64,000 bases of DNA from CAVTPD01 sp963736575 (lineage in GTDB: Bacteria; Bacteroidota; Bacteroidia; Cytophagales; JAAEPT01). The position numbers were made by a program, and so were the translations under genes. Below the pieces are notes generated by a model, which worked only from the letters and a program-made list of their open reading frames with translations, did no database searches and had not been told where the DNA came from. Shown here in pieces: positions 46,395 to 53,763 of this stretch. Location of the stretch: assembly GCA_963736575.1 (NCBI GenBank), contig CAVTPD010000002.1, positions 224,027 through 288,026 on the forward strand, written 5' to 3'. Position 1 is the first letter of the stretch. The number at the start of each line of letters is the position of its first letter.

Positions 46395-46628
46395 GATAAC
46401 CACCACATCTAATATCTTATATGCCAATTAGTTACACTAATAAATTCAACTTTAGGGCACCGAATGGGGTACATTTTTATTGATTCCCATTGTTTTTATA
46501 TGTGCCTCAAGTGCGGGTCAACATGATAACAAAGAACTATTTTTCTTTACTTAAATATACACAAAAGTCATCAAATTTTATGGTTTTGGAGCAGGAAAAT
46601 CTTCGATTAGAACCTATTGTTTTTTAAG

Positions 46629-46826
46629 CTAATCTGTGATGTATTTACGAACCAAGTCTGAACAAATCCCTGTGTATGAAGCAAACTCTTCTACTGTAAT
46701 AAACTGATGATCTTGCTTGCCTAGCTTTTCCTTTATCTTCTGAAGAAGTCGTCTTCCTGATCGTTCACTTTTGCCTGTGATCCGCTGCACATCTTTAGGG
46801 TATATGCAACTTCTGTCTAAACGCAT
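46629..46826 (-). CDS. Small helix-turn-helix protein
   Basis: A 65-residue cytoplasmic protein with a likely DNA-binding helix-turn-helix: YPKDVQRITGKSERSGRRLL, a basic linker and FITVEEFASYTGI. I recall very similar short proteins scattered in Bacteroidota genomes, often in mobile or variable regions; none has an established role to my knowledge. It is divergent from the 252-aa gene at 46994, with a 13-bp palindrome between them, so autoregulation or control of that cassette is plausible. Confidence 0.6.
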   Translation of the reverse strand: MRLDRSCIYPKDVQRITGKSERSGRRLLQKIKEKLGKQDHQFITVEEFASYTGICSDLVRKYITD

Positions 46827-46907
46827 AAGTCATACTTTATGTATGCTCTATATATGGCTCTAAGTTAGTTAAAACTAGAATAATAAGGTGACAATTTTTA
46901 ACAGTTC

Positions 46908-46920
46908 GGTCATTATGACC
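46908..46920. promoter_or_regulatory. Palindrome GGTCATTATGACC, candidate operator
   Basis: A 13-bp near-perfect palindrome (6-bp arms around a central base) between the divergent helix-turn-helix gene and the 252-aa gene. Two direct copies of AGCTTTCTAA follow at 46944-46953 and 46968-46977, 24 bp apart, just upstream of the gene start. These are plausible regulator-binding sites. Confidence 0.45.
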
Positions 46921-46993
46921 CATGCCGGAAACATGGTTTTGTAAGCTTTCTAAGCATCTAATAGATTAGCTTTCTAATCAAATTATTTACGTT

Positions 46994-47752
46994 ATGGCAA
47001 GACAAAAAGGTATTATCAAACTTAAAGGATCCATTGGAGATGTTTCCTTTTACAAGACGAAAGATGGTTATCTAGCCCGTGAAAAAGGCGGAGTGGATAA
47101 AGATCGAATTAAGAATGATCCTGCTTTTCAGAGAACTCGAGAAAACGGAGCTGAATTTGGAAGAGCTGGGGCAGCAGGAAGAATGTTAAGAACGGCTTTA
47201 CGTCCTCTCCTATTGCGAACTTCCGATAGCCGTGTGACAGCTCGACTGACAAAGGAAATGGTTAAAGTTGTTAAGGCTGATATAACCAATACACGTGGAG
47301 AACGAAACGTGCTTGATGGAGAATTAGAATTGCTTCAGGGTTTTGAATTCAATAACGGTGGCCGTTTAGGTGCTACGCTGTATGCCCCTTATGATGCCAG
47401 CATTAACCGTGTGTCTGGTGAGGCGGTAATCGATATCGCAGGTTTTGTACCACAAAATACTATTGCTGCACCTCAAGGGGCGACACACATGAAATTTGTG
47501 TCTGCCGGTGCGGAAATTGATTTTGAAGCGGACACCTTCAACCTGGTGACTTCAGAAAGCCCGGAGATTGAGATTGGCCCACAAACTGAGGCAGTTATTA
47601 ATCTCACTAATGCATTGACTGCAGCTAGTACTTCCCCCCTATTCCTAGCTTTTGGAGTAGAGTTCTACCAAGAAGTTAACGGGAATTTCTATCCGTTGAA
47701 AAACGGGGCATTTAATGCTTTATCTCTTGTAAGTGTTGATGGAGGAGCTTAA
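46994..47752 (+). CDS. Unrecognised 252-aa protein, structural/virion-like appearance
   Basis: I do not recognise this protein. The N-terminus (about 1-75) is basic and Gly/Arg-rich: ARQKGIIKLKGSIGDVSFYK, EKGGVDKDRIKNDPAFQRT, then GRAGAAGRMLRTALRPLL. The remainder (about 100-252) is beta-rich, with short Ala/Gly/Asn segments (NNGGRLGATLYAPYDASINR) and no catalytic motif, signal peptide or membrane helix. A basic arm plus a beta-rich body is what one expects of a self-assembling structural protein. The Gly-rich start with a GxVxFYKxxDG pattern also vaguely recalls DUF6266-type proteins. It leads a cassette with two tiny membrane proteins. Confidence 0.75.
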   Translation: MARQKGIIKLKGSIGDVSFYKTKDGYLAREKGGVDKDRIKNDPAFQRTRENGAEFGRAGAAGRMLRTALRPLLLRTSDSRVTARLTKEMVKVVKADITNTRGERNVLDGELELLQGFEFNNGGRLGATLYAPYDASINRVSGEAVIDIAGFVPQNTIAAPQGATHMKFVSAGAEIDFEADTFNLVTSESPEIEIGPQTEAVINLTNALTAASTSPLFLAFGVEFYQEVNGNFYPLKNGAFNALSLVSVDGGA

Positions 47753-47805
47753 AGGTTCTTCCATCCGTTTTTAATTCATCTTTTAATCTTAAACAATTTT
47801 AGACA

Positions 47806-48039
47806 ATGAATATTTTACAAAGAGCAAAAGCTCCAACTCCAAAGTTTTTCAAAATTTTACGATTAGTCGGCTTAGGTTTGGCTGCTGCCGGTGGTGCATT
47901 ATTATCCGCTCCAATAACTTTACCCGCCGGACTGGTTACCATTGGGGGGTACTTAGCTGTTGGCGGTAGTGTTTTAACTGCCGTTAGTCAGGTTACTGTA
48001 GATGATGGAAGCGTAAATGCTATAAAAAAAGATGGTTAA
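47806..48039 (+). CDS. Small membrane protein of the cassette (77 aa)
   Basis: A 77-residue hydrophobic protein with two predicted transmembrane segments rich in Gly/Ala (about 22-42 and 44-63) around a Pro-containing turn (APITLPAG), a basic N-terminus (APTPKFFKILR) and a polar tail. It has no known family that I recognise. It lies 53 bp after the 252-aa gene, and its stop overlaps the start of the next gene by 8 bp. Holin-like or virion-membrane roles are possible guesses. Confidence 0.65.
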   Translation: MNILQRAKAPTPKFFKILRLVGLGLAAAGGALLSAPITLPAGLVTIGGYLAVGGSVLTAVSQVTVDDGSVNAIKKDG

Positions 48040-48241
48040 TCCCATTAATAGCACCGGTACTAAAGTAGGTACAGCTGGCGGCACATTGTTAACTGTATTA
48101 GCCAATATAAGTACCGGTGACCTTGTTCACACATCAGTATTAGCTGCGGTAGGTGCTTTGGTCAGCTTTACAGTGTCCATCCTATTAAAGTGGTTGATCA
48201 AGGCTCTGGGCAAATTCATTCGGGCTAAAAAGTCCAGTTGA
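48032..48241 (+). CDS. Small membrane protein of the cassette (69 aa)
   Basis: A 69-residue protein with two hydrophobic segments (about 11-25 and 32-50) and a strongly basic amphipathic C-terminus (KWLIKALGKFIRAKKSS). Its ATG (48032) lies within the last codons of the preceding gene, so translation is coupled. The basic amphipathic tail suggests membrane binding or membrane disturbance. Its function is unknown. Confidence 0.65.
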   Translation: MVNPINSTGTKVGTAGGTLLTVLANISTGDLVHTSVLAAVGALVSFTVSILLKWLIKALGKFIRAKKSS

Positions 48242-48269
48242 TCTATGCTCTAACCGTTAGCTGTGTCCG

Positions 48270-48299
48270 AAAGGCTCCGTGTTTCATGGAGCCTTTTTT
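48270..48299. terminator. Bidirectional intrinsic terminator
   Basis: AAGGCTCC (48271-48278) pairs with GGAGCCTT (48288-48295), followed by a T-run. It lies between the convergent small membrane gene and the DUF6943-like gene. Confidence 0.8.
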
Positions 48300-48720
48300 A
48301 TTCTAAAAGTATTTTAATCATAATAGCGCGTTTAACTTCTCTAATTAACTGAATTTGCCTTTCCAAGACCTTCTTTTTATTCTCGAAGTCCTGTAGCAAA
48401 CTCAAGGACTGCATATACTTTTTTCTATCTTTTAAAGCTTTCTCGGTACCCGTTAATAAAACCGATCTTGCATCTCCAATTTTTAAAAATGGAATAACCG
48501 ACCCTATAAGGTGCTCGTAGAATCCGCGGGCTTGCCATAAACCATAGCATAACCAGAAATAAAAATTCTTTTCTTCCTCTGTTTCTGTCATCAAGATAAA
48601 ACAATTTGGACAGGGATTTTCCAGAGGTTTACCTGCATTGTAGCCTTTTGAAAGAATGAAAAAATGGTGCTTTTGTGTTTTAAATCCTATCCTGTAAGTT
48701 TTCAATTTAAAAGTGTGCAT
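48298..48720 (-). CDS. DUF6943-like protein of mobile regions
   Basis: A 140-residue cytoplasmic protein. KPHFFILS-like KHHFFILSKGYNAGKPLENP, then FYFWLCYGLWQARGFYEHLIGSVIPFLKIGD match my memory of the DUF6943 family, which is common in conjugative and integrative elements of Bacteroidota and has no known function. The C-terminal third is a charged helix (ENKKKVLERQIQLIREVKR). Its presence supports reading this region as a mobile element. Confidence 0.6.
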   Translation of the reverse strand: MHTFKLKTYRIGFKTQKHHFFILSKGYNAGKPLENPCPNCFILMTETEEEKNFYFWLCYGLWQARGFYEHLIGSVIPFLKIGDARSVLLTGTEKALKDRKKYMQSLSLLQDFENKKKVLERQIQLIREVKRAIMIKILLE

Positions 48721-49947
48721 AGTACGAGCATTTAATATTTAGCTCGCTGCGCTTCGCCCTTATTTTTCAAAAGAAAGACAGAAAAAAACCAGAAAAAAAA
48801 GAAGAAAGAAAGCTTCTTTTTTCAGTGCTGAGATGGATGGGCTATCAAGGTTTTTGTATGGAAATATAACCTTTGATTTAAAGAGCATTGGATTTCCTTC
48901 AAAACCCGGAGGGCTTGACCTTGTAGACCATAGCGGAGGCTGGCGCAAACAGCACTAACTTGCTTTGCTTTTTACTTTTTTAATAAGGGCACTTGTATTG
49001 GAAGGGTGGTTTGGGTTTGGGAATTTTAATTTACGGGGTAGACTATAACATAAAAACAGACTTACCTCCTTATTTGCGCAGTAAAGATAAGCGGAGTGAT
49101 GAGTGAGCCGGTAATAGCGTAGGGATAACATAAAGACCGAGCTTGTTTAAGGCTTTATATATTTTATTTAGAATAAAGGCTTGAAACATATGTTCGGGCT
49201 ATGTTATAGGGTTGGGATTACCTGGTGAAATGAGGAGCTTGGCTTATGCGTGGTGCCGGGTTGGTGAAAAATTACAGTTTACTGAATTTGAGCCTACCCA
49301 AGGCACATGGGAAGCTATTAAAAGTAAGTCTGTTTTTATGCACCTTTGAAAGGGAGGTTGGGGCATCTGATGGAGTCTTCGGCCGTGCGGTTGGTTGTGT
49401 GGTTGCTTTGTGGGGCTATTTACACATAATGTTGTTATTTAACATTTTTGGATTGAGGGAAGCCTTGTGTGAATGCTTTAATAACGCCACATTATGTTAA
49501 TATAGCTTGGCCGTTGTATTTCCGGAGCATATAGCACATGCGCGGCTTTAGGGGGCTATTTCTTTTTGCCTGTGTGCTGGCGGTTCTAAACAACCACAGG
49601 AACGAGGATTGTTTTGTACCCAGCGTTGGTCTTCTGCAAAAAGTGTTATGGAAATACAACATGAGGGCAGCTGTGGGCAAAGGTATGGGTGCTTATGGTT
49701 TTGGACTGTGCGAAAGGCCTTAGCGACCATTAGTACTTATACCGGACTTTTACCGAAGGCGGGTACAAAGGTTTACCTGAAGTACTTGCCTGAAGGTTTT
49801 TTAATCTTCGTAAGTTGGCTTAAATAGCTAAATTACACAGTTTTATTCTTTCCATAAAATATTTAACGCTGTATTATATAGGAGTTAATAAAGTTGATTG
49901 AATTTTGTAACCAAGAAATTATGTGTTCAAAATAAAGTAAAAAACCA
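48721..49947. other. 1.2-kb gene-poor region with palindromic sequences
   Basis: No convincing gene. Short open frames here (up to 84 codons) lack protein-like composition and overlap on both strands. The segment is noticeably richer in G than its surroundings. It contains a 17-bp perfect inverted repeat (49049-49065 / 49324-49340), a nested ATAACAT/ATGTTAT pair and a purine-rich GGAGTGATGAGTGAGCCG stretch loosely resembling the repeats that flank the metal-efflux operon. It may be the origin, transfer region or decayed DNA of the mobile element. Confidence 0.55.
49049..49340. repeat. 17-bp perfect inverted repeat around a 258-bp spacer
   Basis: CATAAAAACAGACTTAC at 49049-49065 and its exact complement at 49324-49340. 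Adjacent bases do not pair. A second, nested inverted pair is CTATAACATA (49043-49052) with TATGTTATAG (49200-49209). Confidence 0.7.
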
Positions 49948-51432
49948 ATGACCATTATAACTGAAAAGAAAACAATAAAAGAAATCTTGACAAAGAAGTT
50001 AAATTCAAAGCTAGAGGAGTTTAGGGTTTGTTGTAAAAACTCAACTCAGGTAGAATTCTGTTATTTCATCGCCTCATTGAATTTTACCAATGTTCGAGAA
50101 GCTTTCCAGTCGCGTGGTGTATCAGACAAAATAATCCGAATTACTAATACAGACACTTTTAAGTACATAATATCTTCACTTATTAAATACGGAAATATTT
50201 CAACTGAAGTCAGCCCTCCTTTTAATTTAACGCGAATTAATGAATTAATTGGTAGGACAAAGGAATTGAATTCATTCTTTCAAAGTTTAAATTTCCTTGA
50301 ATTATTTAATACTTATCAATACAATACAGAAACTGAGCAGCTAAAAATTTCAATACAAGAGTTGGGTACATCAGAAGAAACTGAACAATTAAATCTCTAT
50401 GGCATCCGAATTCAAGAACATCTTACCAACAATCTTAACCTGAAGCAAACAACCGAGATTATTGATGAATTATTTAATAAATACATGCTTATTGACGACT
50501 TAATACAAGAGCATTATGGGTTTAGTCTCAAGGATATTAAAAATATGTTTAATACTCTTATCATGGCTTATAAGGAAAGGTTTGAAGAAGCTTTTTATAA
50601 ATTTATTCTTGATAATGAAGACTTAATTGACCACCTGAATATATTTAACCATCTACACTACACTAAGCTGCTCGTTTTTAACAAATCGCAATTAGATATA
50701 TTGAATCCAAAACTATATTCTTTCTTGGGTTTCTTAAGTTTCGATTCAAACGAATTCATTTTAGACGAAATGAGGTATCATTACATCGACAAAAAGCCCG
50801 TTATAAAAGTCAAAGATATGTACTTGATATCTTTAGAATTGCTTTTTCAAGGAATTCAGACTCATATCCATTACGAGCTTCTTGAAACAAAGAACTTGGG
50901 AGAGAGGTACAAAAAGAGATTGAGTTCGTGTTTTGAAGACGAAATTTCTCAAATTGCTTCTTTTCATGGTTTTAGAACTATAGATAAAAACAAATACCTT
51001 TACGACGGAAAAAAAGAGCTTGGTGATATTGATTTAATAGTTGAAAGCGAGAATGGTGAGCTACTTTATATCGAAGCAAAATGCCACGCTCTTCATTCAA
51101 GTGTACAAGCACATGATCCAATTGAAATGAAAAGAAGTTTAGGTAAACAACGAAAAGATTGGGAATCTAAAGTTCAGGCAAGAATAGACTATCTAAATAA
51201 TGAAAATTCTTGTAATTTTAGATATATTATTGTCACAAAAAATCCGGAAATTCTTTCTCATTTTAGTAAGCTGTTAGTACTATCAATCCAAGAGTTTGAC
51301 TATTGGTTAAGTGGTGATTGTAAATTAACGTTTGACAAAATTTGCGATGAACTATATGACAAAACAAAGAGTAAATCATTGGATTTAACACAATATATAT
51401 ATCCAAATATGAGATTTGAAAGACAGTATTAA
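49948..51432 (+). CDS. Lone protein with C-terminal PD-(D/E)XK-type nuclease domain
   Basis: A 494-residue cytoplasmic protein I cannot name. The N-terminal 300 residues are mostly helical, with no known motif. The C-terminal part has a restriction-endonuclease-like core: a Glu in SCFEDEISQIA, Asp362 in ELGDIDLIV, and EAK (376-378) in LYIEAKCH, the order of a PD-(D/E)XK fold as in NERD-like or Mrr-like nucleases. No methylase or helicase accompanies it. A single nuclease-type gene in an accessory island suggests a phage- or plasmid-defence protein or a DNA-repair factor, which is inference. Codon use is AT-rich, unlike the G-rich flanks. Confidence 0.7.
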   Translation: MTIITEKKTIKEILTKKLNSKLEEFRVCCKNSTQVEFCYFIASLNFTNVREAFQSRGVSDKIIRITNTDTFKYIISSLIKYGNISTEVSPPFNLTRINELIGRTKELNSFFQSLNFLELFNTYQYNTETEQLKISIQELGTSEETEQLNLYGIRIQEHLTNNLNLKQTTEIIDELFNKYMLIDDLIQEHYGFSLKDIKNMFNTLIMAYKERFEEAFYKFILDNEDLIDHLNIFNHLHYTKLLVFNKSQLDILNPKLYSFLGFLSFDSNEFILDEMRYHYIDKKPVIKVKDMYLISLELLFQGIQTHIHYELLETKNLGERYKKRLSSCFEDEISQIASFHGFRTIDKNKYLYDGKKELGDIDLIVESENGELLYIEAKCHALHSSVQAHDPIEMKRSLGKQRKDWESKVQARIDYLNNENSCNFRYIIVTKNPEILSHFSKLLVLSIQEFDYWLSGDCKLTFDKICDELYDKTKSKSLDLTQYIYPNMRFERQY

Positions 51433-51485
51433 GACTTAACGATGCTGTTAAAATAAAACCGGCTTTACCTGCGTTGGGGTGTGCG

Positions 51486-51626
51486 TTGGGAAAAAGTAAG
51501 TGCGTGACTGAATGAATTGGAGTGCAACGAAAAGGAATGAAGGAATGCTCTTGCTGTGCGGTGCAGAAAGTGGGTGAATGAAAAGAGTGAGGTACGAACG
51601 GAAAGAGCCGACTGGAGGGAGTTGGG
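51486..51626 (+). repeat. Purine-rich intergenic repeat, copy A (left of metal-efflux operon)
   Basis: It begins TTGGGAAAAAGTAAGTG, with GTGACTGAATG (51504-51514), CTCTTGCTG and GAAAGTGGG. It ends in a 28-nt core (51594-51621, starting ACGAACGG and ending GGAGGGAG) identical to the core of copy B at 58575-58602. It is non-coding and in the same orientation as copy B. Confidence 0.85.
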
Positions 51627-51692
51627 AGTGGGACGGGTGAGTTGTGTCTTAAGGTTGTAGGGATTCTAATATGAAAAGAGATTTGAATTTCC

Positions 51693-51700
51693 TATTTTTG
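51693..51700 (+). promoter_or_regulatory. Putative -7 box (TATTTTTG) of the metal-efflux operon
   Basis: TATTTTTG fits TAnnTTTG and ends 7 nt before the ATG at 51708, implying nearly leaderless mRNA for the first, histidine-rich gene. Confidence 0.45.
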
Positions 51701-51707
51701 AAATCTG

Positions 51708-52160
51708 ATGAAATTTCTTAATCAAATCAAGGCGTATTCTATTTTGGTCATCATACTATTTGGTATGATGCACAATGCCTTTCCGCATGTGCATCATGAC
51801 CATGACCTTGATGGGCATAAGGAATTGATTGGAGAATCACATCATCACCATCATGATTCAGACCACCATCATCACTCAGATGAAGAGGATGACGAACACG
51901 AGGAAAAGACTTTCTTAGATTTTCTTTTTAAGAATCATTCTCATGCTAACCACACGCATCAACATATAACTACCACTGTTGAGCATGTAAAGACAATAAA
52001 GCAGGTTGTAGTTAAAGTATTCGTTCGTAATGCTTCTTGGAAGTTTTCTGTAAAAGAAACCGATATTGGATTGCACCGATATGTGCTTTTCAATGATATT
52101 TGGTCGGATGATCCTTTCTTATGCACAAACCCACTTCGGGGTCCCCCTTCTTTAGGATAA
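51708..52160 (+). CDS. Histidine-rich membrane-anchored or secreted metal-binding protein
   Basis: A 150-residue protein with an N-terminal hydrophobic segment (about 8-24) followed by dense His/Asp/Glu clusters: HVHHDHDLDGHKE, ESHHHHHDSDHHHH, SDEEDDEHEE and HSHANHTHQH. The pattern fits periplasmic sequestration of Zn, Cu, Co or Ni. It is the first gene of an efflux operon with TolC-, CusB- and CusA-like proteins, so it probably buffers or delivers the exported metal. Its C-terminus LCTNPLRGPPSLG is typical of short proteins preceding CusC-like genes in Bacteroidota. The metal is unknown. Confidence 0.78.
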   Translation: MKFLNQIKAYSILVIILFGMMHNAFPHVHHDHDLDGHKELIGESHHHHHDSDHHHHSDEEDDEHEEKTFLDFLFKNHSHANHTHQHITTTVEHVKTIKQVVVKVFVRNASWKFSVKETDIGLHRYVLFNDIWSDDPFLCTNPLRGPPSLG

Positions 52161-52244
52161 TCGTTTCTGGCAAGTATTGACTTGTCACGGACACACGTAA
52201 TTGTGTGTTTCACATCATTAGATTAATCCTAAAAATCAATTTAC

Positions 52245-53429
52245 ATGTATAAAAATATTGTGTTCGCACTGTGCGGATGCTTGTTGGCGTTTGGGGGTTT
52301 TGCTCAATCGCCATCGATAGATAGTATCCTAAAACAGGTCGAACAAAACAACCAAGAATTAAAAGCACTATCCGAATATGTGGAGAGCAAAAGCCTTGAG
52401 TTGAAATCCGGTAACAATTTACCTGATCCCCAATTGGGAGCTTATTATCTTCCTTTTGGAGATCATAGCACAGCTGATTATGCAGAGTTTCAGATTAGTC
52501 AGTCTTTTGAGTTTCCAACGGTTTACAGTGCCCGTGGTAGTCTTATTGAACAGCAATCAGTTCAATTGGAATTGGACTACCAAGCGAAAAGGCTGGATAT
52601 ACTGGCAGAGGCCAAAAATCACTGTCTGAACCTTATCTACCTAAATAACCGATTGGATACTGAAACTCTCAGAGTTGAGCAAGCCAAGCAGGTGATTGAT
52701 CAGGTACAGGAGCTTTATGAAAAGGAACAGGTCGGTATCTTGGAACTGAATAAAGCTAAAGTGGCATGGATGCAGGAGCAGTTCAAAGTCCAACAGATCG
52801 AAAGTGATGTAAAAAACACGCTTTTGCAGTTGGTCAATTTAAATGGCGGTAATGAACTAAGCTTCACGCAAGGCGAGTACAGTGAATCATTGGTTTTGGC
52901 TGCAAAAGATTCTGTATGGCAGGAAAAGCAGGTTATAGACCCTGTATTGACACAGTTAAAACAACAAGAAGCTATTGCACAACAGTCATTGAATCTGGCT
53001 AAGAACAAATCCTTGCCTAACCTGACAGCTGGGTATAATCATCAGGGTATTTCTGGTTCTTACTATTCGGGTGTATATGCTGGTATTTCTATCCCCTTGT
53101 GGAGTAATCGAAATAAGGTGAAAGCTGCTCAATCACAATTGGATTTTCAGCAAACCTTTACTTCATCAAAGACACTTCAAGCCTATGCATCTTTTGAGAA
53201 GCAATACAATGATTATCAAATCATGCTTTCCAAATTTCAGGAGTATGAGGCTACCCTTTCAGGTCTGAATAGTGATGAATTGTTGCTGCAAGCCTATCAA
53301 CTGGGTGAGCTGTCATTCCTTGAATATTACATGGAGCTTCAGTTTTATAGGCAGGCTCATGATGCCATGCTGGATATGCAATACCAACTTTATATATCGC
53401 AAAATCAATTATTGAAACATCAATTGTAA
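52245..53429 (+). CDS. TolC/CusC-like outer-membrane efflux protein
   Basis: A 394-residue outer-membrane channel subunit of a heavy-metal RND system. It has a signal peptide (about 1-20, ending GFAQ), then two long helical repeats with coiled-coil character. Conserved points include DPQLGAYYLPFG, QSFEFPTVYSARG, LPNLTAGYNHQ and YAGISIPLWSNR near the strands. It is cotranscribed with the histidine-rich genes and the adaptor and pump downstream. Confidence 0.88.
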   Translation: MYKNIVFALCGCLLAFGGFAQSPSIDSILKQVEQNNQELKALSEYVESKSLELKSGNNLPDPQLGAYYLPFGDHSTADYAEFQISQSFEFPTVYSARGSLIEQQSVQLELDYQAKRLDILAEAKNHCLNLIYLNNRLDTETLRVEQAKQVIDQVQELYEKEQVGILELNKAKVAWMQEQFKVQQIESDVKNTLLQLVNLNGGNELSFTQGEYSESLVLAAKDSVWQEKQVIDPVLTQLKQQEAIAQQSLNLAKNKSLPNLTAGYNHQGISGSYYSGVYAGISIPLWSNRNKVKAAQSQLDFQQTFTSSKTLQAYASFEKQYNDYQIMLSKFQEYEATLSGLNSDELLLQAYQLGELSFLEYYMELQFYRQAHDAMLDMQYQLYISQNQLLKHQL

Positions 53430-53447
53430 AATCTTAAAAATCGAATT

Positions 53448-53744
53448 ATGATGGAAATTTCAAATATTCTTATCGCATTAACTTTTGTATTTGCTGTTGC
53501 CTGTACGGGCAAAAAAGCAAATGAAGAGCATGGACATCCGCATGACACGGAATCTCATGCACACCCGCATGATGAAGCTGGTGAAGCTGATGAAGATCAC
53601 GGACACAGTCATGATGATGGTGACCATAAACATGGGTATCCACACAATGAACAGGAAGAGTTTACCTTAGGTAGCGATTCTACTCAAGTGGAAGAAGAAG
53701 GAATCCATAAACACGAGGATGGTAGCACCCATCACGATCATTAA
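53448..53744 (+). CDS. Small histidine-rich lipoprotein
   Basis: A 98-residue protein with a lipoprotein signal (VFAVACTGKK, Cys18) and a mature part made almost wholly of His/Asp/Glu repeats (GHPHD, HAHPHDE, DHGHSHDDG, KHGYPHN). It probably binds the efflux substrate at the periplasmic face. Its repeats resemble the N-terminus of the adaptor encoded 19 bp later, suggesting origin by partial duplication. Confidence 0.72.
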   Translation: MMEISNILIALTFVFAVACTGKKANEEHGHPHDTESHAHPHDEAGEADEDHGHSHDDGDHKHGYPHNEQEEFTLGSDSTQVEEEGIHKHEDGSTHHDH

Positions 53745-53763
53745 TCATTAAAATAAAATTGAT

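Larger units (their letters stand above)
46130..46628. other. Gene-free stretch containing the putative element boundary
   Basis: About 500 bp without a supportable gene. It contains a terminator hairpin (46350-46371) and a 15-nt tRNA-like 3' end (46380-46394); right of that the sequence is AT-rich with no clear structure. Confidence 0.6.

Noticed and set aside
48760..48948. 62-codon frame on the minus strand beside the DUF6943-like gene
   Set aside because: Low-complexity Phe/Leu end and a Pro/Ser-rich start. Similar DNA may recur in mobile elements of the phylum, but I cannot support it as a protein.
49400..49560. Possible integron attC-like sites (ATTTAAC, ACATTATGTT motifs)
   Set aside because: Only one core-like heptamer fits, and no paired GTTRRRY site or integrase was found.
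49246..49827. Several overlapping short open frames on both strands
   Set aside because: They overlap each other, lack ribosome-binding context, and have compositions unlike proteins (many Cys, Trp and His), so the stretch is treated as non-coding.
53485..53670. Alternative frame with Met/Asp/Thr repeats inside the His-rich lipoprotein gene
   Set aside because: It is the +1 reading of His/Asp codon repeats; the annotated frame has a lipobox and the right gene spacing.
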